A DNA stretch of 64,000 bases from Balanoglossus misakiensis (GCA_040954595.2 CM082586.2:11098001-11162000), one strand, 5' to 3'; numbered from the stretch's first letter, positions 38,800 to 54,510 are shown. A program made the numbers and translations. Notes: a model not told the origin generated them from the sequence alone.

Positions 38800-41700
38800 C
38801 GTCGATTTTTAAAAAAAAAACATGGGTGAAAATCATCAAAAAATGACACATTTTCGACTTTGCAAAATCTCAAAATTTCGTCGATTTTTGAAAAAAATCA
38901 TGGGTGAAAATCATCAAAAAATGACAAAATTTTCGACTTTGCAAAATCTCAAAATTTCGTCGATTTTTGAAAAAAAATCATGGTTGAAAATCATCAAAAA
39001 ATGACAAAATTTTCGACTTTGCAAAATCACAAAATTTCGTCGATTTTGAAAAAAATCATAGGTTCGTCGATTTTTAAAAAAAAACATGGGTGAAAATCAT
39101 CAAAAAATGACACATTTTCGACTTTGCAAAATATCAAAATTTCGTCGATTTTTGAAAAAAATCATGGGTGAAAATCATCAAAAAATGACAAATTTTCGAC
39201 TTTGCAAAATCTCAAAATTTCGTCGATTTTTGAAAAAAATCATGGGTGAAAATCATGAAAAAATGACAAATTTTGAAAAAAAAACGGGTGAAAATCATCA
39301 AAAAATGACACATTTTCGACTTTGCAAAATCTCAAAATTTCGTCCATTTCTGAAAAAAAATTATGGGTAAAAATCATCAAAAATGACAAATTTTCATCTT
39401 TGCAAAATCTCAAATTTTCGTCGATTTTTGAAAAAAAATCATGGTTGAAAATCATCAAAAAATGACAAAATTTTCGACTTTGCAAAATCTCAACATTTCG
39501 TCGATTTTTGAAAAAAATCATGGGTGAAAATCATCAAAAAATGACAATTTTTCGACTTTGCAAAATCTCAACATTTCGTCGATTTTTGAAAAAAATCATG
39601 GGTGAAAATCATCAAAAAATGACACATTTTCGACTTTGCAAAATCTCAAAATTTCGTCGATTTTTGAAAAAAATCATGGGTGAAAATCATCAAAAAATGA
39701 CAAATTTTCGTCTTTGCAAAATCTCAAAATTTCGTCCATTTTTGAAAAAAAATCATGGGGGAAAATCATCAAAAAATGACAAATTTTCGACTTTGCAAAA
39801 TCTCAAAATTTCGTCGATTTTGAAAAAAACCATTGGGGGAAAATCATCAAAAAATGACAAATTTTCGATTTTGCAAAATCTCAAAATTTCGTCGATTTTT
39901 GAAAAAAAATCAGGGTTGAAAATCATCAAAAAATGACAAAATTTTCGACTTTGCAAAATCACAAAATTTCGTCGATTTTGAAAAAAATCATAGGTTCGTC
40001 GATTTTTTTAAAAAAAACATGGGTGAAAATCATCAAAAAATGACACATTTTCGACTTTGCAAAATCTCAAAATTTCGTCGATTTTTGAAAAAAATCATGG
40101 GTGAAAATCATCAAAAAATGACACATTTTCGACTTTGCAAAATCTCAAAATTTCGTCGATTTTTGAAAAAAATCATGGGTGAAAATCATCAAAAAATGAC
40201 ACATTTTCGACTTTGCAAAATCTCAAAATTTCGTCGATTTTTGAAAAAAAATCATGGGTGAAAATCATCAAAAAATGACAAATTTTCGTCTTTGCAAAAT
40301 CTCAAAATTTCGTCCATTTTTGAAAAAAAATCATTGGGGAAAATCATCAAAAAATGACAAATTTTCGACTTTGGAAATCTCAAAATTTCGTCGATTTTGA
40401 AAAAAACCATTGGGGGAAAATCATCAAAAAATGACAAATTTTCGATTTTGCAAAATCTCAAAATTTCGTCGATTTTTGAAAAAAAATCAGGGTTGAAAAT
40501 CATCAAAAAATGACAAAATTTTCGACTTTGCAAAATCACAAAATTTCGTCGATTTTGAAAAAAATCATAGGTTCGTCGATTTTTAAAAAAAAAACATGGG
40601 TGAAAATCATCAAAAAATGACACATTTTCGACTTTGCAAAATCTCAAAATTTCGTCGATTTTTGAAAAAAATCATGGGTGAAAATCATCAAAAAATGACA
40701 AAATTTTCGACTTTGCAAAATCTCAAAATTTCGTCGATTTTTGAAAAAAAATCATGGTTGAAAATCATCAAAAAATGACAAAATTTTCGACTTTGCAAAA
40801 TCACAAAATTTCGTCGATTTTGAAAAAAATCATAGGTTCGTCGATTTTTAAAAAAAAAACATGGGTGAAAATCATCAAAAAATGACACATTTTCGACTTT
40901 GCAAAATCTCAAAATTTCGTCGATTTTTGAAAAAAATCATGGGTGAAAATCATCAAAAAATGACAAAATTTTCGACTTTGCAAAATCTCAAAATTTCGTC
41001 GATTTTTGAAAAAAAATCATGGTTGAAAATCATCAAAAAATGACAAAATTTTCGACTTTGCAAAATCACAAAATTTCGTCGATTTTGAAAAAAATCATAG
41101 GTTCGTCGATTTTTAAAAAAAAACATGGGTGAAAATCATCAAAAAATGACAAATTTTCGTCTTTGCAAAATCTCAAAATTTCGTCCATTTTTGAAAAAAA
41201 ATCATGGGGCAAAATCATCAAAAAATGACAAATTTTCGACTTTGGAAATCTCAAAATTTCGTCGATTTTGAAAAAAACCATTGGGGGAAAATCATCAAAA
41301 AATGACAAATTTTCGATTTTGCAAAATCTCAAAATTTCGTCGATTTTTGAAAAAAAATCAGGGTTGAAAATCATCAAAAAATGACAAAATTTTCGACTTT
41401 GCAAAATCACAAAATTTCGTCGATTTTGAAAAAAATCATAGGTTCGTCGATTTTAAAAAAAAAAACATGGGTGAAAATCATCAAAAAATGACACATTTTC
41501 GACTTTGCAAAATCTCAAAATTTCGTCGATTTTTGAAAAAAATCATGGGTGAAAATCATCAAAAAATGACAAAATTTTCGACTTTGCAAAATCTCAAAAT
41601 TTCGTCGATTTTTGAAAAAAAATCATGGTTGAAAATCATCAAAAAATGACAAAATTTTCGACTTTGCAAAATCACAAAATTTCGTCGATTTTGAAAAAAA

Positions 41701-42000
41701 TCATAGGTTCGTCGATTTTTAAAAAAAAACATGGGTGAAAATCATCAAAAAATGACACATTTTCGACTTTGCAAAATCTCAAAATTTCGTCGATTTTTGA
41801 AAAAAATCATGGGTGAAAATCATCAAAAAATGACAAAATTTTCGACTTTGCAAAATCTCAAAATTTCGTCCATTTCTGAAAAAAAATTATGGGTAAAAAT
41901 CATCAAAAATGACAAATTTTCATCTTTGCAAAATCTCAAATTTTCGTCGATTTTTGAAAAAAAATCATGGTTGAAAATCATCAAAAAATGACAAAATTTT
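38800..42000 (+). repeat. Satellite zone with a 264-265-bp higher-order unit
   Basis: A higher-order unit of 264-265 bp, made of three full satellite units plus the compound ataggttcgtcga module, recurs in tandem. Its starts are at 38822/39086, 40596/40861 and 41467/41731. The same 265-bp step is seen at 6888/7153 and 27227/27492 in the left array. The neighbouring block at 38089 recurs at 40019 (offset 1930). Confidence 0.75.
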
Positions 42001-43764
42001 CGACTTTGCAAAATCTCAACATTTCGTCGATTTTTGAAAAAAATCATGGGTGAAAATCATCAAAAAATGACAATTTTTCGACTTTGCAAAATCTCAACAT
42101 TTCGTCGATTTTTGAAAAAAATCATGGGTGAAAATCATCAAAAAATGACACATTTTCGACTTTGCAAAATCTCAAAATTTCGTCGATTTTTGAAAAAAAT
42201 CATGGGTGAAAATCATCAAAAAATGACAAATTTTCGTCTTTGCAAAATCTCAAAATTTCGTCCATTTTTGAAAAAAAATCATGGGGGAAAATCATCAAAA
42301 AATGACAAATTTTCGACTTTGCAAAATCTCAAAATTTCGTCGATTTTGAAAAAAACCATTGGGGGAAAATCATCAAAAAATGACAAATTTTCGATTTTGC
42401 AAAATCTCAAAATTTCGTCGATTTTTGAAAAAAAATCAGGGTTGAAAATCATCAAAAAATGACAACATTTTCGACTTTGCAAAATCACAAAATTTCGTCG
42501 ATTTTGAAAAAAATCATAGGTTCGTCGATTTTTAAAAAAAAAACATGGGTGAAAATCATCAAAAAATGACACATTTTCGACTTTGCAAAATCTCAAAATT
42601 TCGTCGATTTTTGAAAAAAATCATGGGTGAAAATCATCAAAAAATGACACATTTTCGACTTTGCAAAATCTCAAAATTTCGTCGATTTTTGAAAAAAAAT
42701 CATGGGTGAAAATCATCAAAAAATGACAAATTTTGAAAAAAAAACGGGTGAAAATCATCAAAAAATGACACATTTTCGACTTTGCAAAATCTCAAAATTT
42801 CGTCCATTTCTGAAAAAAAATTATGGGTAAAAATCATCAAAAATGACAAATTTTCATCTTTGCAAAATCTCAAATTTTCGTCGATTTTTGAAAAAAAATC
42901 ATGGTTGAAAATCATCAAAAAATGACAAAATTTTCGACTTTGCAAAATCTCAACATTTCGTCAATTTTGAAAAAAATCATGGTTGAAAATCATCAAAAAA
43001 TGACAATTTTTTTACTGCAAAATCTCAAAATTTCATCGATTTTTGAAAAAAATCATGGGTGAAAATCATCAAAAAATGATAAATTTTCGACTTTGCAAAA
43101 TCTCAAAATTTCGTCGATTTTTGAAGAAAATCAAGGGTGAAAATCATCAAAAAATGACAAATTTTCGACTTTGCAAAATCTCAAAATTTCGTCGGTTTTT
43201 GAAAAATAATATGGGTGAAAATCATCAAAAAATGACAAATTTTCGACTGCAAAAACTCAAAATTTCATCAATTTTGAAAAAAATCATGGGTGAAAATCAT
43301 CAAAAAAGGACAAATTTTCCTCTTTGCAAAATCTATAAATTTCGTCGATTTTTGAAAAATTTTCAACTTTGCAAAATCTCAAAATTTCGTCGATTTTTGA
43401 AAAAAAATCATGGGTGAAAATCATCAAAAAATGACAAATTTTGAAAAAAAACGGGTGAAAATCATCAAAAAATGACACATTTTCGACTTTGCAAAATCTC
43501 AAAATTTCGTCGATTTTTGAAAAAAAATCATGGGTGAAAATCATCAAAAAATGACAAATTTTCGTCTTTGCAAAATCTCAAAATTTCGTCCATTTTTGAA
43601 AAAAAATCATGGGGGAAAATCATCAAAAAATGACAAATTTTCGACTTTGCAAAATCTCAAAATTTCGTCGATTTTGAAAAAAAACCATTGGGGGAAAATC
43701 ATCAAAAAATGACAAATTTTCGATTTTGCAAAATCTCAAAATTTCGTCGATTTTTGAAAAAAAA

Positions 43765-46700
43765 TCATGGTTGAAAATCATCAAAAAATGACAAATTTTC
43801 GACTTTGCAAAATCTCAAAATTTCGTCGATTTTGAAAAAAACCATTGGGGGAAAATCATCAAAAAATGACAAATTTTCGATTTTGCAAAATCTCAAAATT
43901 TCGTCGATTTTTGAAAAAAAATCATGGTTGAAAATCATCAAAAAATGACAAAATTTTCGACTTTGCAAAATCACAAAATTTCGTCGATTTTGAAAAAAAT
44001 CATAGGTTCGTCGATTTTTAAAAAAAAAACATGGGTGAAAATCATCAAAAAATGACACATTTTCGACTTTGCAAAATCTCAAAATTTCGTCGATTTTTGA
44101 AAAAAATCATGGGTGAAAATCATCAAAAAATGACAAATTTTCGACTTTGCAAAATCTCAAAATTTCGTCGATTTTTGAAAAAAATCATGGGTGAAAATCA
44201 TGAAAAAATGACAAATTTTGAAAAAAAAACGGGTGAAAATCATCAAAAAATGACACATTTTCGACTTTGCAAAATCTCAAAATTTCGTCCATTTCTGAAA
44301 AAAAATTATGGGTAAAAATCATCAAAAATGACAAATTTTCATCTTTGCAAAATCTCAAATTTTCGTCGATTTTTGAAAAAAAATCATGGTTGAAAATCAT
44401 CAAAAAATGACAAAATTTTCGACTTTGCAAAATCTCAACATTTCGTCGATTTTTGAAAAAAATCATGGGTGAAAATCATCAAAAAATGACAATTTTTCGA
44501 CTTTGCAAAATCTCAAAATTTCGTCGATTTTTGAAAAAAATCATGGGGGAAAATCATCAAAAAATTACAAATTTTCGACTTCGCAAAATCTCAAAAGTTC
44601 GTCGATTTTTGAAAAAATCATGGGTGAAAATCATGAAAAAATGACAAATTTTCGACTTTGCAAAATCTGAAAATTTCGTCGATTTTTGAAAAAAATCATG
44701 GGGGAAAATGATCAAAAAATGACAAATTTTCGACTGCAAAATCTCAAAATTTCGTCAATTTTGAAAAAAATCATGGTTGAAAATCATCAAAAAATGACAA
44801 TTTTTTTACTGCAAAATCTCAAAATTTCATCGATTTTTGAAAAAAATCATGGGTGAAAATCATCAAAAAATGATAAATTTTCGACTTTGCAAAATCTCAA
44901 AATTTCGTCAATTTTGAAAAAAATCATGGGTGAAAATCATCAAAAAATGACAAATTTTCGACTGCAAAATCTCAAAATTTCGTCGATTTTTGAAATAAAT
45001 CATTGTTAAAAATTATTAAAAATTGACAAATTTTCCTCTTTGCAAAATCTCAAAATTTCGTCGATTTTTTGAAAAAAGACGGCTGAAAATCATCTAAAAA
45101 TGACAAATTTTGAAAAAAAAACGGGTGAAAATCATCAAAAAATGACACATTTTCGACTTTGCAAAATCTCAAAATTTCGTCCATTTCTGAAAAAAAATTA
45201 TGGGTAAAAATCATCAAAAATGACAAATTTTCATCTTTGCAAAATCTCAAATTTTCGTCGATTTTTGAAAAAAAATCATGGTTGAAAATCATCAAAAAAT
45301 GACAAAATTTTCGACTTTGCAAAATCTCAACATTTCGTCGATTTTTGAAAAAAATCATGGGTGAAAATCATCAAAAAATGACAATTTTTCGACTTTGCAA
45401 AATCTCAACATTTCGTCGATTTTTGAAAAAAATCATGGGTGAAAATCATCAAAAAATGACACATTTTCGACTTTGCAAAATCTCAAAATTTCGTCGATTT
45501 TTGAAAAAAATCATGGGTGAAAATCATCAAAAAATGACAAATTTTCGATTTTGCAAAATCTCAAAATTTCGTCGATTTTTGAAAAAAAATCATGGTTGAA
45601 AATCATCAAAAAATGACAAATTTTCGACTTTGCAAAATCTCAAAATTTCGTCGATTTTGAAAAAAACCATTGGGGGAAAATCATCAAAAAATGACAAATT
45701 TTCGATTTTGCAAAATCTCAAAATTTCGTCGATTTTTGAAAAAAAATCATGGTTGAAAATCATCAAAAAATGACAAAATTTTCGACTTTGCAAAATCACA
45801 AAATTTCGTCGATTTTGAAAAAAATCATAGGTTCGTCGATTTTTAAAAAAAAAACATGGGTGAAAATCATCAAAAAATGACACATTTTCGACTTTGCAAA
45901 ATCTCAAAATTTCGTCGATTTTTGAAAAAAATCATGGGTGAAAATCATCAAAAAATGACAAATTTTCGACTTTGCAAAATCTCAAAATTTCGTCGATTTT
46001 TGAAAAAAATCATGGGTGAAAATCATGAAAAAATGACAAATTTTGAAAAAAAAACGGGTGAAAATCATCAAAAAATGACACATTTTCGACTTTGCAAAAT
46101 CTCAAAATTTCGTCCATTTCTGAAAAAAAATTATGGGTAAAAATCATCAAAAATGACAAATTTTCATCTTTGCAAAATCTCAAATTTTCGTCGATTTTTG
46201 AAAAAAAATCATGGTTGAAAATCATCAAAAAATGACAAAATTTTCGACTTTGCAAAATCTCAACATTTCGTCGATTTTTGAAAAAAATCATGGGTGAAAA
46301 TCATCAAAAAATGACAATTTTTCGACTTTGCAAAATCTCAAAATTTCGTCGATTTTTGAAAAAAATCATGGGGGAAAATCATCAAAAAATTACAAATTTT
46401 CGACTTCGCAAAATCTCAAAAGTTCGTCGATTTTTGAAAAAATCATGGGTGAAAATCATGAAAAAATGACAAATTTTCGACTTTGCAAAATCTGAAAATT
46501 TCGTCGATTTTTGAAAAAAATCATGGGGGAAAATGATCAAAAAATGACAAATTTTCGACTGCAAAATCTCAAAATTTCGTCAATTTTGAAAAAAATCATG
46601 GTTGAAAATCATCAAAAAATGACAATTTTTTTACTGCAAAATCTCAAAATTTCATCGATTTTTGAAAAAAATCATGGGTGAAAATCATCAAAAAATGATA

Positions 46701-46935
46701 AATTTTCGACTTTGCAAAATCTCAAAATTTCGTCAATTTTGAAAAAAATCATGGGTGAAAATCATCAAAAAATGACAAATTTTCGACTGCAAAATCTCAA
46801 AATTTCGTCGATTTTTGAAATAAATCATTGTTAAAAATTATTAAAAATTGACAAATTTTCCTCTTTGCAAAATCTCAAAATTTCGTCGATTTTTTGAAAA
46901 AAGACGGCTGAAAATCATCTAAAAATGACAAATTT
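43765..46935 (+). repeat. Satellite tandem duplication, period 1825 bp
   Basis: Landmarks at 43765, 44031, 44185 and 44557 recur at 45590, 45856, 46010 and 46382, a constant 1825 bp. The matched stretch covers about 43.77-45.11 kb and 45.59-46.94 kb. About 0.5 kb of other satellite between 45.11 and 45.59 kb belongs to the first repeat only. Confidence 0.8.
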
Positions 46936-49900
46936 TCGACTTTGCAAAATCTCAAAATTTCGTTGATTTTTGAAAAAAATCATGGGGGAAAATCATCAAA
47001 AATGACAAATTTACGACTACAAAATCTCAAAATTTCGTCGACTTGTGAAAAAAAATCATGGGTGAAAATCATCAAAAAATGACAAATTTTTGACTTTGCA
47101 CAATCTCAAAATTTCGTCAATTTTGAAAAAAATCATGGGTGAAAATCATCAAAAAATGACAACTTTTCGACTTTGCAAAATCTGAAAATTTCATCGATTT
47201 TTGAAAAAATCATGGGTGAAAATCATGAAAAAATGACAAATTTTCGACTTTGCAAAATCTCAAAATTTCGTCGATTTTTGAAAAAAATCATGGGTGAAAA
47301 TCATCAAAAAATGACAAATTTTCGACTTTGCAAAATCTCAAAATTTCGTCGATTTTTGAAGAAAATCATGGGTGAAAATCATCAAAAAATGACAAATTTT
47401 CGACTTTGCAAAATCTCAAAATTTCGTCGATTTTTGAAAAAAATAATGGGTGAAAATCATCAAAAAATGACACATTTTCGACTTTGCAAAATCTCAAAAT
47501 TTCGTCGATTTTTGAAAAAAAATCATGGGTGAAAATCATCAAAAAATGACAAATTTTCGTCTTTGCAAAATCTCAAAATTTCGTCCATTTTTGAAAAAAA
47601 ATCATGGGGGAAAATCATCAAAAAATGACAAATTTTCGACTTTGCAAAATCTCAAAATTTCGTCGATTTTGAAAAAAACCATTGGGGGAAAATCATCAAA
47701 AAATGACAAATTTTTGATTTTGCAAAATCTCAAAATTTCGTCGATTTTTTAAAAAAAATCAGGGTTGAAAATCATCAAAAAATGACAAAATTTTCGACTT
47801 TGCAAAATCACAAAATTTCGTCGATTTTGAAAAAAATCATAGGTTCGTCGATTTTTAAAAAAAAAACATGGGTGAAAATCATCAAAAAATGACACATTTT
47901 CGACTGCAAAATTTCAAAATTTCGTCAATTTTGAAAAAATCATGGGTGAAAATCATCAAAAAATGACAAATTTTCGACTGCAAAATCTCAAAATTTCGTC
48001 GATTTTTGAAAAAAAACGGGTGAAAATCATCAAAAAATGACAAATTTTCGACTGCAAAAACTCAAAATTTCGTCAATTTTGAAAAAAATCATGGGGGAAA
48101 ATCATCAAAAAATGACAAATTTTCGACTTTGCAAAATCTCAAAATTTCGTCGATTTTGAAAAAAACCATTGGGGGAAAATCATCAAAAAATGACAAATTT
48201 TTGATTTTGCAAAATCTCAAAATTTCGTCGATTTTTGAAAAAAAATCAGGGTTGAAAATCATCAAAAAATGACAAAATTTTCGACTTTGCAAAATCACAA
48301 AATTTCGTCGATTTTGAAAAAAATCATAGGTTCGTCGATTTTTAAAAAAAAACATGGGTGAAAATCATCAAAAAATGACACATTTTCGACTGCAAAATTT
48401 CAAAATTTCGTCAATTTTGAAAAAATCATGGGTGAAAATCATCAAAAAATGACAAATTTTCGACTGCAAAATCTCAAAATTTCGTCGATTTTTGAAAAAA
48501 AACGGGTGAAAATCATCAAAAAATGACAAATTTTCGACTGCAAAAACTCAAAATTTCGTCAATTTTGAAAAAAATCATGGGTGAAAATCATCAAAAAATG
48601 ACAAATTTTCCTCTTTGCAAAATCTATAAATTTCGTCGATTTTTGAAAAATTTTCAACTTTGCAAAATCTCAAAATTTCGTCGATTTTTGAAAAAAATCA
48701 TGGGGGAAAATCATCAAAAAATGACAAATTTTTGACTGAAAAATCTCAAATTTTCGTCGATTTTTTAAAAAAATTGTTGAAAATCATCAAAAAATTACAA
48801 ATTTTTGACTTTGCAAAATCTGAAAATTTCGTCGATTTTTGAGAAAAATCGGGTGAAAATCATCAAAAAATGACAAATTTTCGACTGCAAAATCTCAAAA
48901 TTTCGTCGATTTTTGAAAAAATCATGGGTGAAAATCATGAAAAAATGATAAATTTTCGACTTTGCAAAATCTCAAAATTTCGTCGATTTTTGAAGAAAAT
49001 CAAGGGTGAAAATCATCAAAAAATGACAAATTTTCGACTTTGCAAAATCTCAAAATTTCGTCAATTTTGAAAAAATCATGGGTGAAAATCATCAAAAAAT
49101 GACAAATTTTCGACTGCAAAATCTCAAAATTTCGTCGATTTTGAAAAAAACCATTGGGGGAAAATCATCAAAAAATGACAAATTTTTGATTTTGCAAAAT
49201 CTCAAAATTTCGTCGATTTTTGAAAAAAAATCAGGGTTGAAAATCATCAAAAAATGACAAAATTTTCGACTTTGCAAAATCACAAAATTTCGTCGATTTT
49301 GAAAAAAATCATAGGTTCGTCGATTTTTAAAAAAAAAACATGGGTGAAAATCATCAAAAAATGACACATTTTCGACTTTGCAAAATCTCAAAATTTCGTC
49401 GATTTTTGAAAAAAATCATGGGTGAAAATCATGAAAAAAGGACAAATTTTGAAAAAAAACGGGTGAAAATCATCAAAAAATGACACATTTTCGACTGCAA
49501 AATTTCAAAATTTCGTCAATTTTGAAAAAATCATGGGTGAAAATCATCAAAAAATGACAAATTTTCGACTGCAAAATCTCAAAATTTCGTCGATTTTTGA
49601 AAAAAAAACGGGTGAAAATCATCAAAAAATGACAAATTTTCCTCTTTGCAAAATCTATAAATTTCGTCGATTTTTGAAAAATTTTCAACTTTGCAAAATC
49701 TCAAAATTTCGTCGATTTTTGAAAAAAATCATGGGGGAAAATCATCAAAAAATGACAAATTTTTGACTGAAAAATCTCAAATTTTCGTCGATTTTTTAAA
49801 AAAATTGTTGAAAATCATCAAAAAATTACAAATTTTTGACTTTGCAAAATCTGAAAATTTCGTCGATTTTTGAGAAAAATCGGGTGAAAATCATCAAAAA

Positions 49901-50478
49901 ATGACAAATTTTCGACTTTGCAAAATCTCAAATTTTCGTCGATTTTTGAAAAAAATCATGGGGGAAAATGATCAAAAAATGACAAATTTTCGATTGCAAA
50001 AACTCAAAATTTCATCAATTTTGAAAAAAATCATGGGTGAAAATCATCAAAAAATGACAAATTTTCCTCTTTGCAAAATCTATAAATTTCGTCGATTTTT
50101 GAAAAATTTTCCACTTTGCAAAATCTCAAAATTTCGTCGATTTTTGAAAAAAATCATGGGGGAAAATCATCAAAAAATGACAAATTTTCGACTGCAAAAT
50201 CTCAAAATTTCGTCGATTTTTGAAAAAATCATGGGTGAAAATCATGAAAAAATGATAAATTTTCGACTTTGCAAAATCTCAAAATTTCGTCGATTTTTGA
50301 AGAAAATCAAGGGTGAAAATCATCAAAAAATGACAAATTTTCGACTGCAAAAACTCAAAATTTCGTCAATTTTGAAAAAAATCATGGGTGAAAATCATCA
50401 AAAAATGACAAATTTTCGACTGCAAAATCTCAAAATTTCGTCGATTTTTGAAATAAATCATTGTTAAAAATTATCAAA

Positions 50479-53400
50479 AATTGACAAATTTTCCTCTTTG
50501 CAAAATCTCAAAATTTCGTCGATTTTTTGAAAAAAGACGGGTGAAAATCATCTAAAAATGACAAATTTTCGACTTTGCAAAATCTCAAAATTTCGTTGAT
50601 TTTTGAAAAAAATCATGGGGGAAAATCATCAAAAATGACAAATTTACGACTACAAAATCTCAAAATTTCGTCGACTTGAGAAAAAAAATCATGGGTGAAA
50701 ATCATCAAAAAATGACAAATTTTTGACTTTGCACAATCTCAAAATTTCGTCAATTTTGAAAAAAATCATGGGTGAAAATCATCAAAAAATGACAACTTTT
50801 CGACTTTGCAAAATCTGAAAATTTCATCGATTTTTGAAAAAATCATGGGTGAAAATCATGAAAAAATGACAAATTTTCGACTTTGCAAAATCTCAAAATT
50901 TCGTCGATTTTTGAAAAAAATCATGGGTGAAAATCATCAAAAAATGACAAATTTTCGACTTTGCAAAATCTCAAAATTTCGTCGATTTTTGAAGAAAATC
51001 ATGGGTGAAAATCATCAAAAAATGACAAATTTTCGACTTTGCAAAATCTCAAAATTTCGTCGATTTTTGAAAAAAATCATGGGTGAAAATCATCAAAAAA
51101 TGACACATTTTCGACTTTGCAAAATCTCAAAATTTCGTCGATTTTTGAAAAAAAATCATGGGTGAAAATCATCAAAAAATGACAAATTTTCGTCTTTGCA
51201 AAATCTCAAAATTTCGTCCATTTTTGAAAAAAAATCATGGGGGAAAATCATCAAAAAATGACAAATTTTCGACTTTGCAAAATCTCAAAATTTCGTCGAT
51301 TTTGAAAAAAACCATTGGGGGAAAATCATCAAAAAATGACAAATTTTCGATTTTGCAAAATCTCAAAATTTCGTCGATTTTTGAAAAAAAATCAGGGTTG
51401 AAAATCATCAAAAAATGACAAAATTTTCGACTTTGCAAAATCACAAAATTTCGTCGATTTTGAAAAAAATCATAGGTTCGTCGATTTTTAAAAAAAAAAC
51501 ATGGGTGAAAATCATCAAAAAATGACACATTTTCGACTTTGCAAAATCTCAAAATTTCGTCGATTTTTGAAAAAAATCATGGGTGAAAATCATGAAAAAA
51601 TGACAAATTTTGAAAAAAAACGGGTGAAAATCATCAAAAAATGACACATTTTCGACTGCAAAATTTCAAAATTTCGTCAATTTTGAAAAAATCATGGGTG
51701 AAAATCATCAAAAAATGACAAATTTTCGACTGCAAAAACTCAAAATTTCGTCAATTTTGAAAAAAATCATGGGTGAAAATCATCAAAAAATGACAAATTT
51801 TCCTCTTTGCAAAATCTATAAATTTCGTCGATTTTTGAAAAATTTTCAACTTTGCAAAATCTCAAAATTTCGTCGATTTTTGAAAAAAATCATGGGGGAA
51901 AATCATCAAAAAATGACAAATTTTTGACTGAAAAATCTCAAATTTTCGTCGATTTTTTAAAAAAATTGTTGAAAATCATCAAAAAATTACAAATTTTTGA
52001 CTTTGCAAAATCTGAAAATTTCGTCGATTTTTGAGAAAAATCGGGTGAAAATCATCAAAAAATGACAAATTTTCGACTTTGCAAAATCTCAAATTTTCGT
52101 CGATTTTTGAAAAAAATCATGGGGGAAAATGATCAAAAAATGACAAATTTTCGATTGCAAAATTTCAAAATTTCGTCAATTTTGAAAAAATCATGGGTGA
52201 AAATCATCAAAAAATGACAAATTTTCGACAGCAAAAAATCAAAATTTCATCAATTTTGAAAAAAATCATGGGTGAAAATCATCAAAAAATGACAAATTTT
52301 CCTCTTTGCAAAATCTATAAATTTCGTCGATTTTTGAAAAATTTTCAACTTTGCAAAATCTCAAAATTTCGTCGATTTTTGAAAAAAATCATTGTTAAAA
52401 ATTATCAAAAATTTACAAATTTTCCTCTTTGCAAAATCTCAAAATTTCGTCGATTTTTTGAAAAAAGACGGGTGAAAATCACCTAAAAATGACAAATTTT
52501 CGACTTTGCAAAATCTCAAAATTTCGTTGATTTTTGAAAAAAATCATGGGGGAAAATCATCAAAAATGACAAATTTACGACTACAAAATCTCAAAATTTC
52601 GTCGACTTGAGAAAAAAAATCATGGGTGAAAATCATCAAAAAATGACAAATTTTTGACTTTGCACAATCTCAAAATTTCGTCAATTTTGAAAAAAATCAT
52701 GGGTGAAAATCATCAAAAAATGACAACTTTTCGACTTTGCAAAATCTGAAAATTTCATCGATTTTTGAAAAAATCATGGGTGAAAATCATGAAAAAATGA
52801 CAAATTTTCGACTTTGCAAAATCTCAAAATTTCGTCGATTTTTGAAAAAAATCATGGGTGAAAATCATCAAAAAATGACAAATTTTCGACTTTGCAAAAT
52901 CTCAAAATTTCGTCGATTTTTGAAGAAAATCATGGGTGAAAATCATCAAAAAATGACAAATTTTCGACTTTGCAAAATCTCAAAATTTCGTCGATTTTTG
53001 AAAAAAATCATGGGTGAAAATCATCAAAAAATGACACATTTTCGACTTTGCAAAATCTCAAAATTTCGTCGATTTTTGAAAAAAAATCATGGGTGAAAAT
53101 CATCAAAAAATGACAAATTTTCGTCTTTGCAAAATCTCAAAATTTCGTCCATTTTTGAAAAAAAATCATGGGGGAAAATCATCAAAAAATGACAAATTTT
53201 CGACTTTGCAAAATCTCAAAATTTCGTCGATTTTGAAAAAAACCATTGGGGGAAAATCATCAAAAAATGACAAATTTTCGATTTTGCAAAATCTCAAAAT
53301 TTCGTCGATTTTTGAAAAAAAATCAGGGTTGAAAATCATCAAAAAATGACAAAATTTTCGACTTTGCAAAATCACAAAATTTCGTCGATTTTGAAAAAAA

Positions 53401-54510
53401 TCATAGGTTCGTCGATTTTTAAAAAAAAAACATGGGTGAAAATCATCAAAAAATGACACATTTTCGACTTTGCAAAATCTCAAAATTTCGTCGATTTTTG
53501 AAAAAAATCATGGGTGAAAATCATGAAAAAATGACAAATTTTGAAAAAAAACGGGTGAAAATCATCAAAAAATGACACATTTTCGACTGCAAAATTTCAA
53601 AATTTCGTCAATTTTGAAAAAATCATGGGTGAAAATCATCAAAAAATGACAAATTTTCGACTGCAAAAACTCAAAATTTCGTCAATTTTGAAAAAAATCA
53701 TGGGTGAAAATCATCAAAAAATGACAAATTTTCCTCTTTGCAAAATCTATAAATTTCGTCGATTTTTGAAAAATTTTCAACTTTGCAAAATCTCAAAATT
53801 TCGTCGATTTTTGAAAAAAATCATGGGGGAAAATCATCAAAAAATGACAAATTTTTGACTGAAAAATCTCAAATTTTCGTCGATTTTTTAAAAAAATTGT
53901 TGAAAATCATCAAAAAATTACAAATTTTTGACTTTGCAAAATCTGAAAATTTCGTCGATTTTTGAGAAAAATCGGGTGAAAATCATCAAAAAATGACAAA
54001 TTTTCGACTTTGCAAAATCTCAAATTTTCGTCGATTTTTGAAAAAAATCATGGGGGAAAATGATCAAAAAATGACAAATTTTCGATTGCAAAATTTCAAA
54101 ATTTCGTCAATTTTGAAAAAATCATGGGTGAAAATCATCAAAAAATGACAAATTTTCGACAGCAAAAAATCAAAATTTCATCAATTTTGAAAAAAATCAT
54201 GGGTGAAAATCATCAAAAAATGACAAATTTTCCTCTTTGCAAAATCTATAAATTTCGTCGATTTTTGAAAAATTTTCAACTTTGCAAAATCTCAAAATTT
54301 CGTCGATTTTTGAAAAAAATCATTGTTAAAAATTATCAAAAATTTACAAATTTTCCTCTTTGCAAAATCTCAAAATTTCGTCGATTTTTTGAAAAAAGAC
54401 GGGTGAAAATCACCTAAAAATGACAAATTTTCGACTTTGCAAAATCTCAAAATTTCGTTGATTTTTGAAAAAAATCATGGGGGAAAATCATCAAAAATGA
54501 CAAATTTACG
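50479..54510 (+). repeat. Satellite tandem duplication, period 1931 bp
   Basis: Landmarks at 50806, 51158, 51235, 51694, 51852 and 52193 recur at 52737, 53089, 53166, 53625, 53783 and 54124, all 1931 bp apart. A third partial copy begins near 54.35 kb. It differs in the word gacttgtg, which replaces gacttgag. The two full copies look almost identical by eye. Confidence 0.82.
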
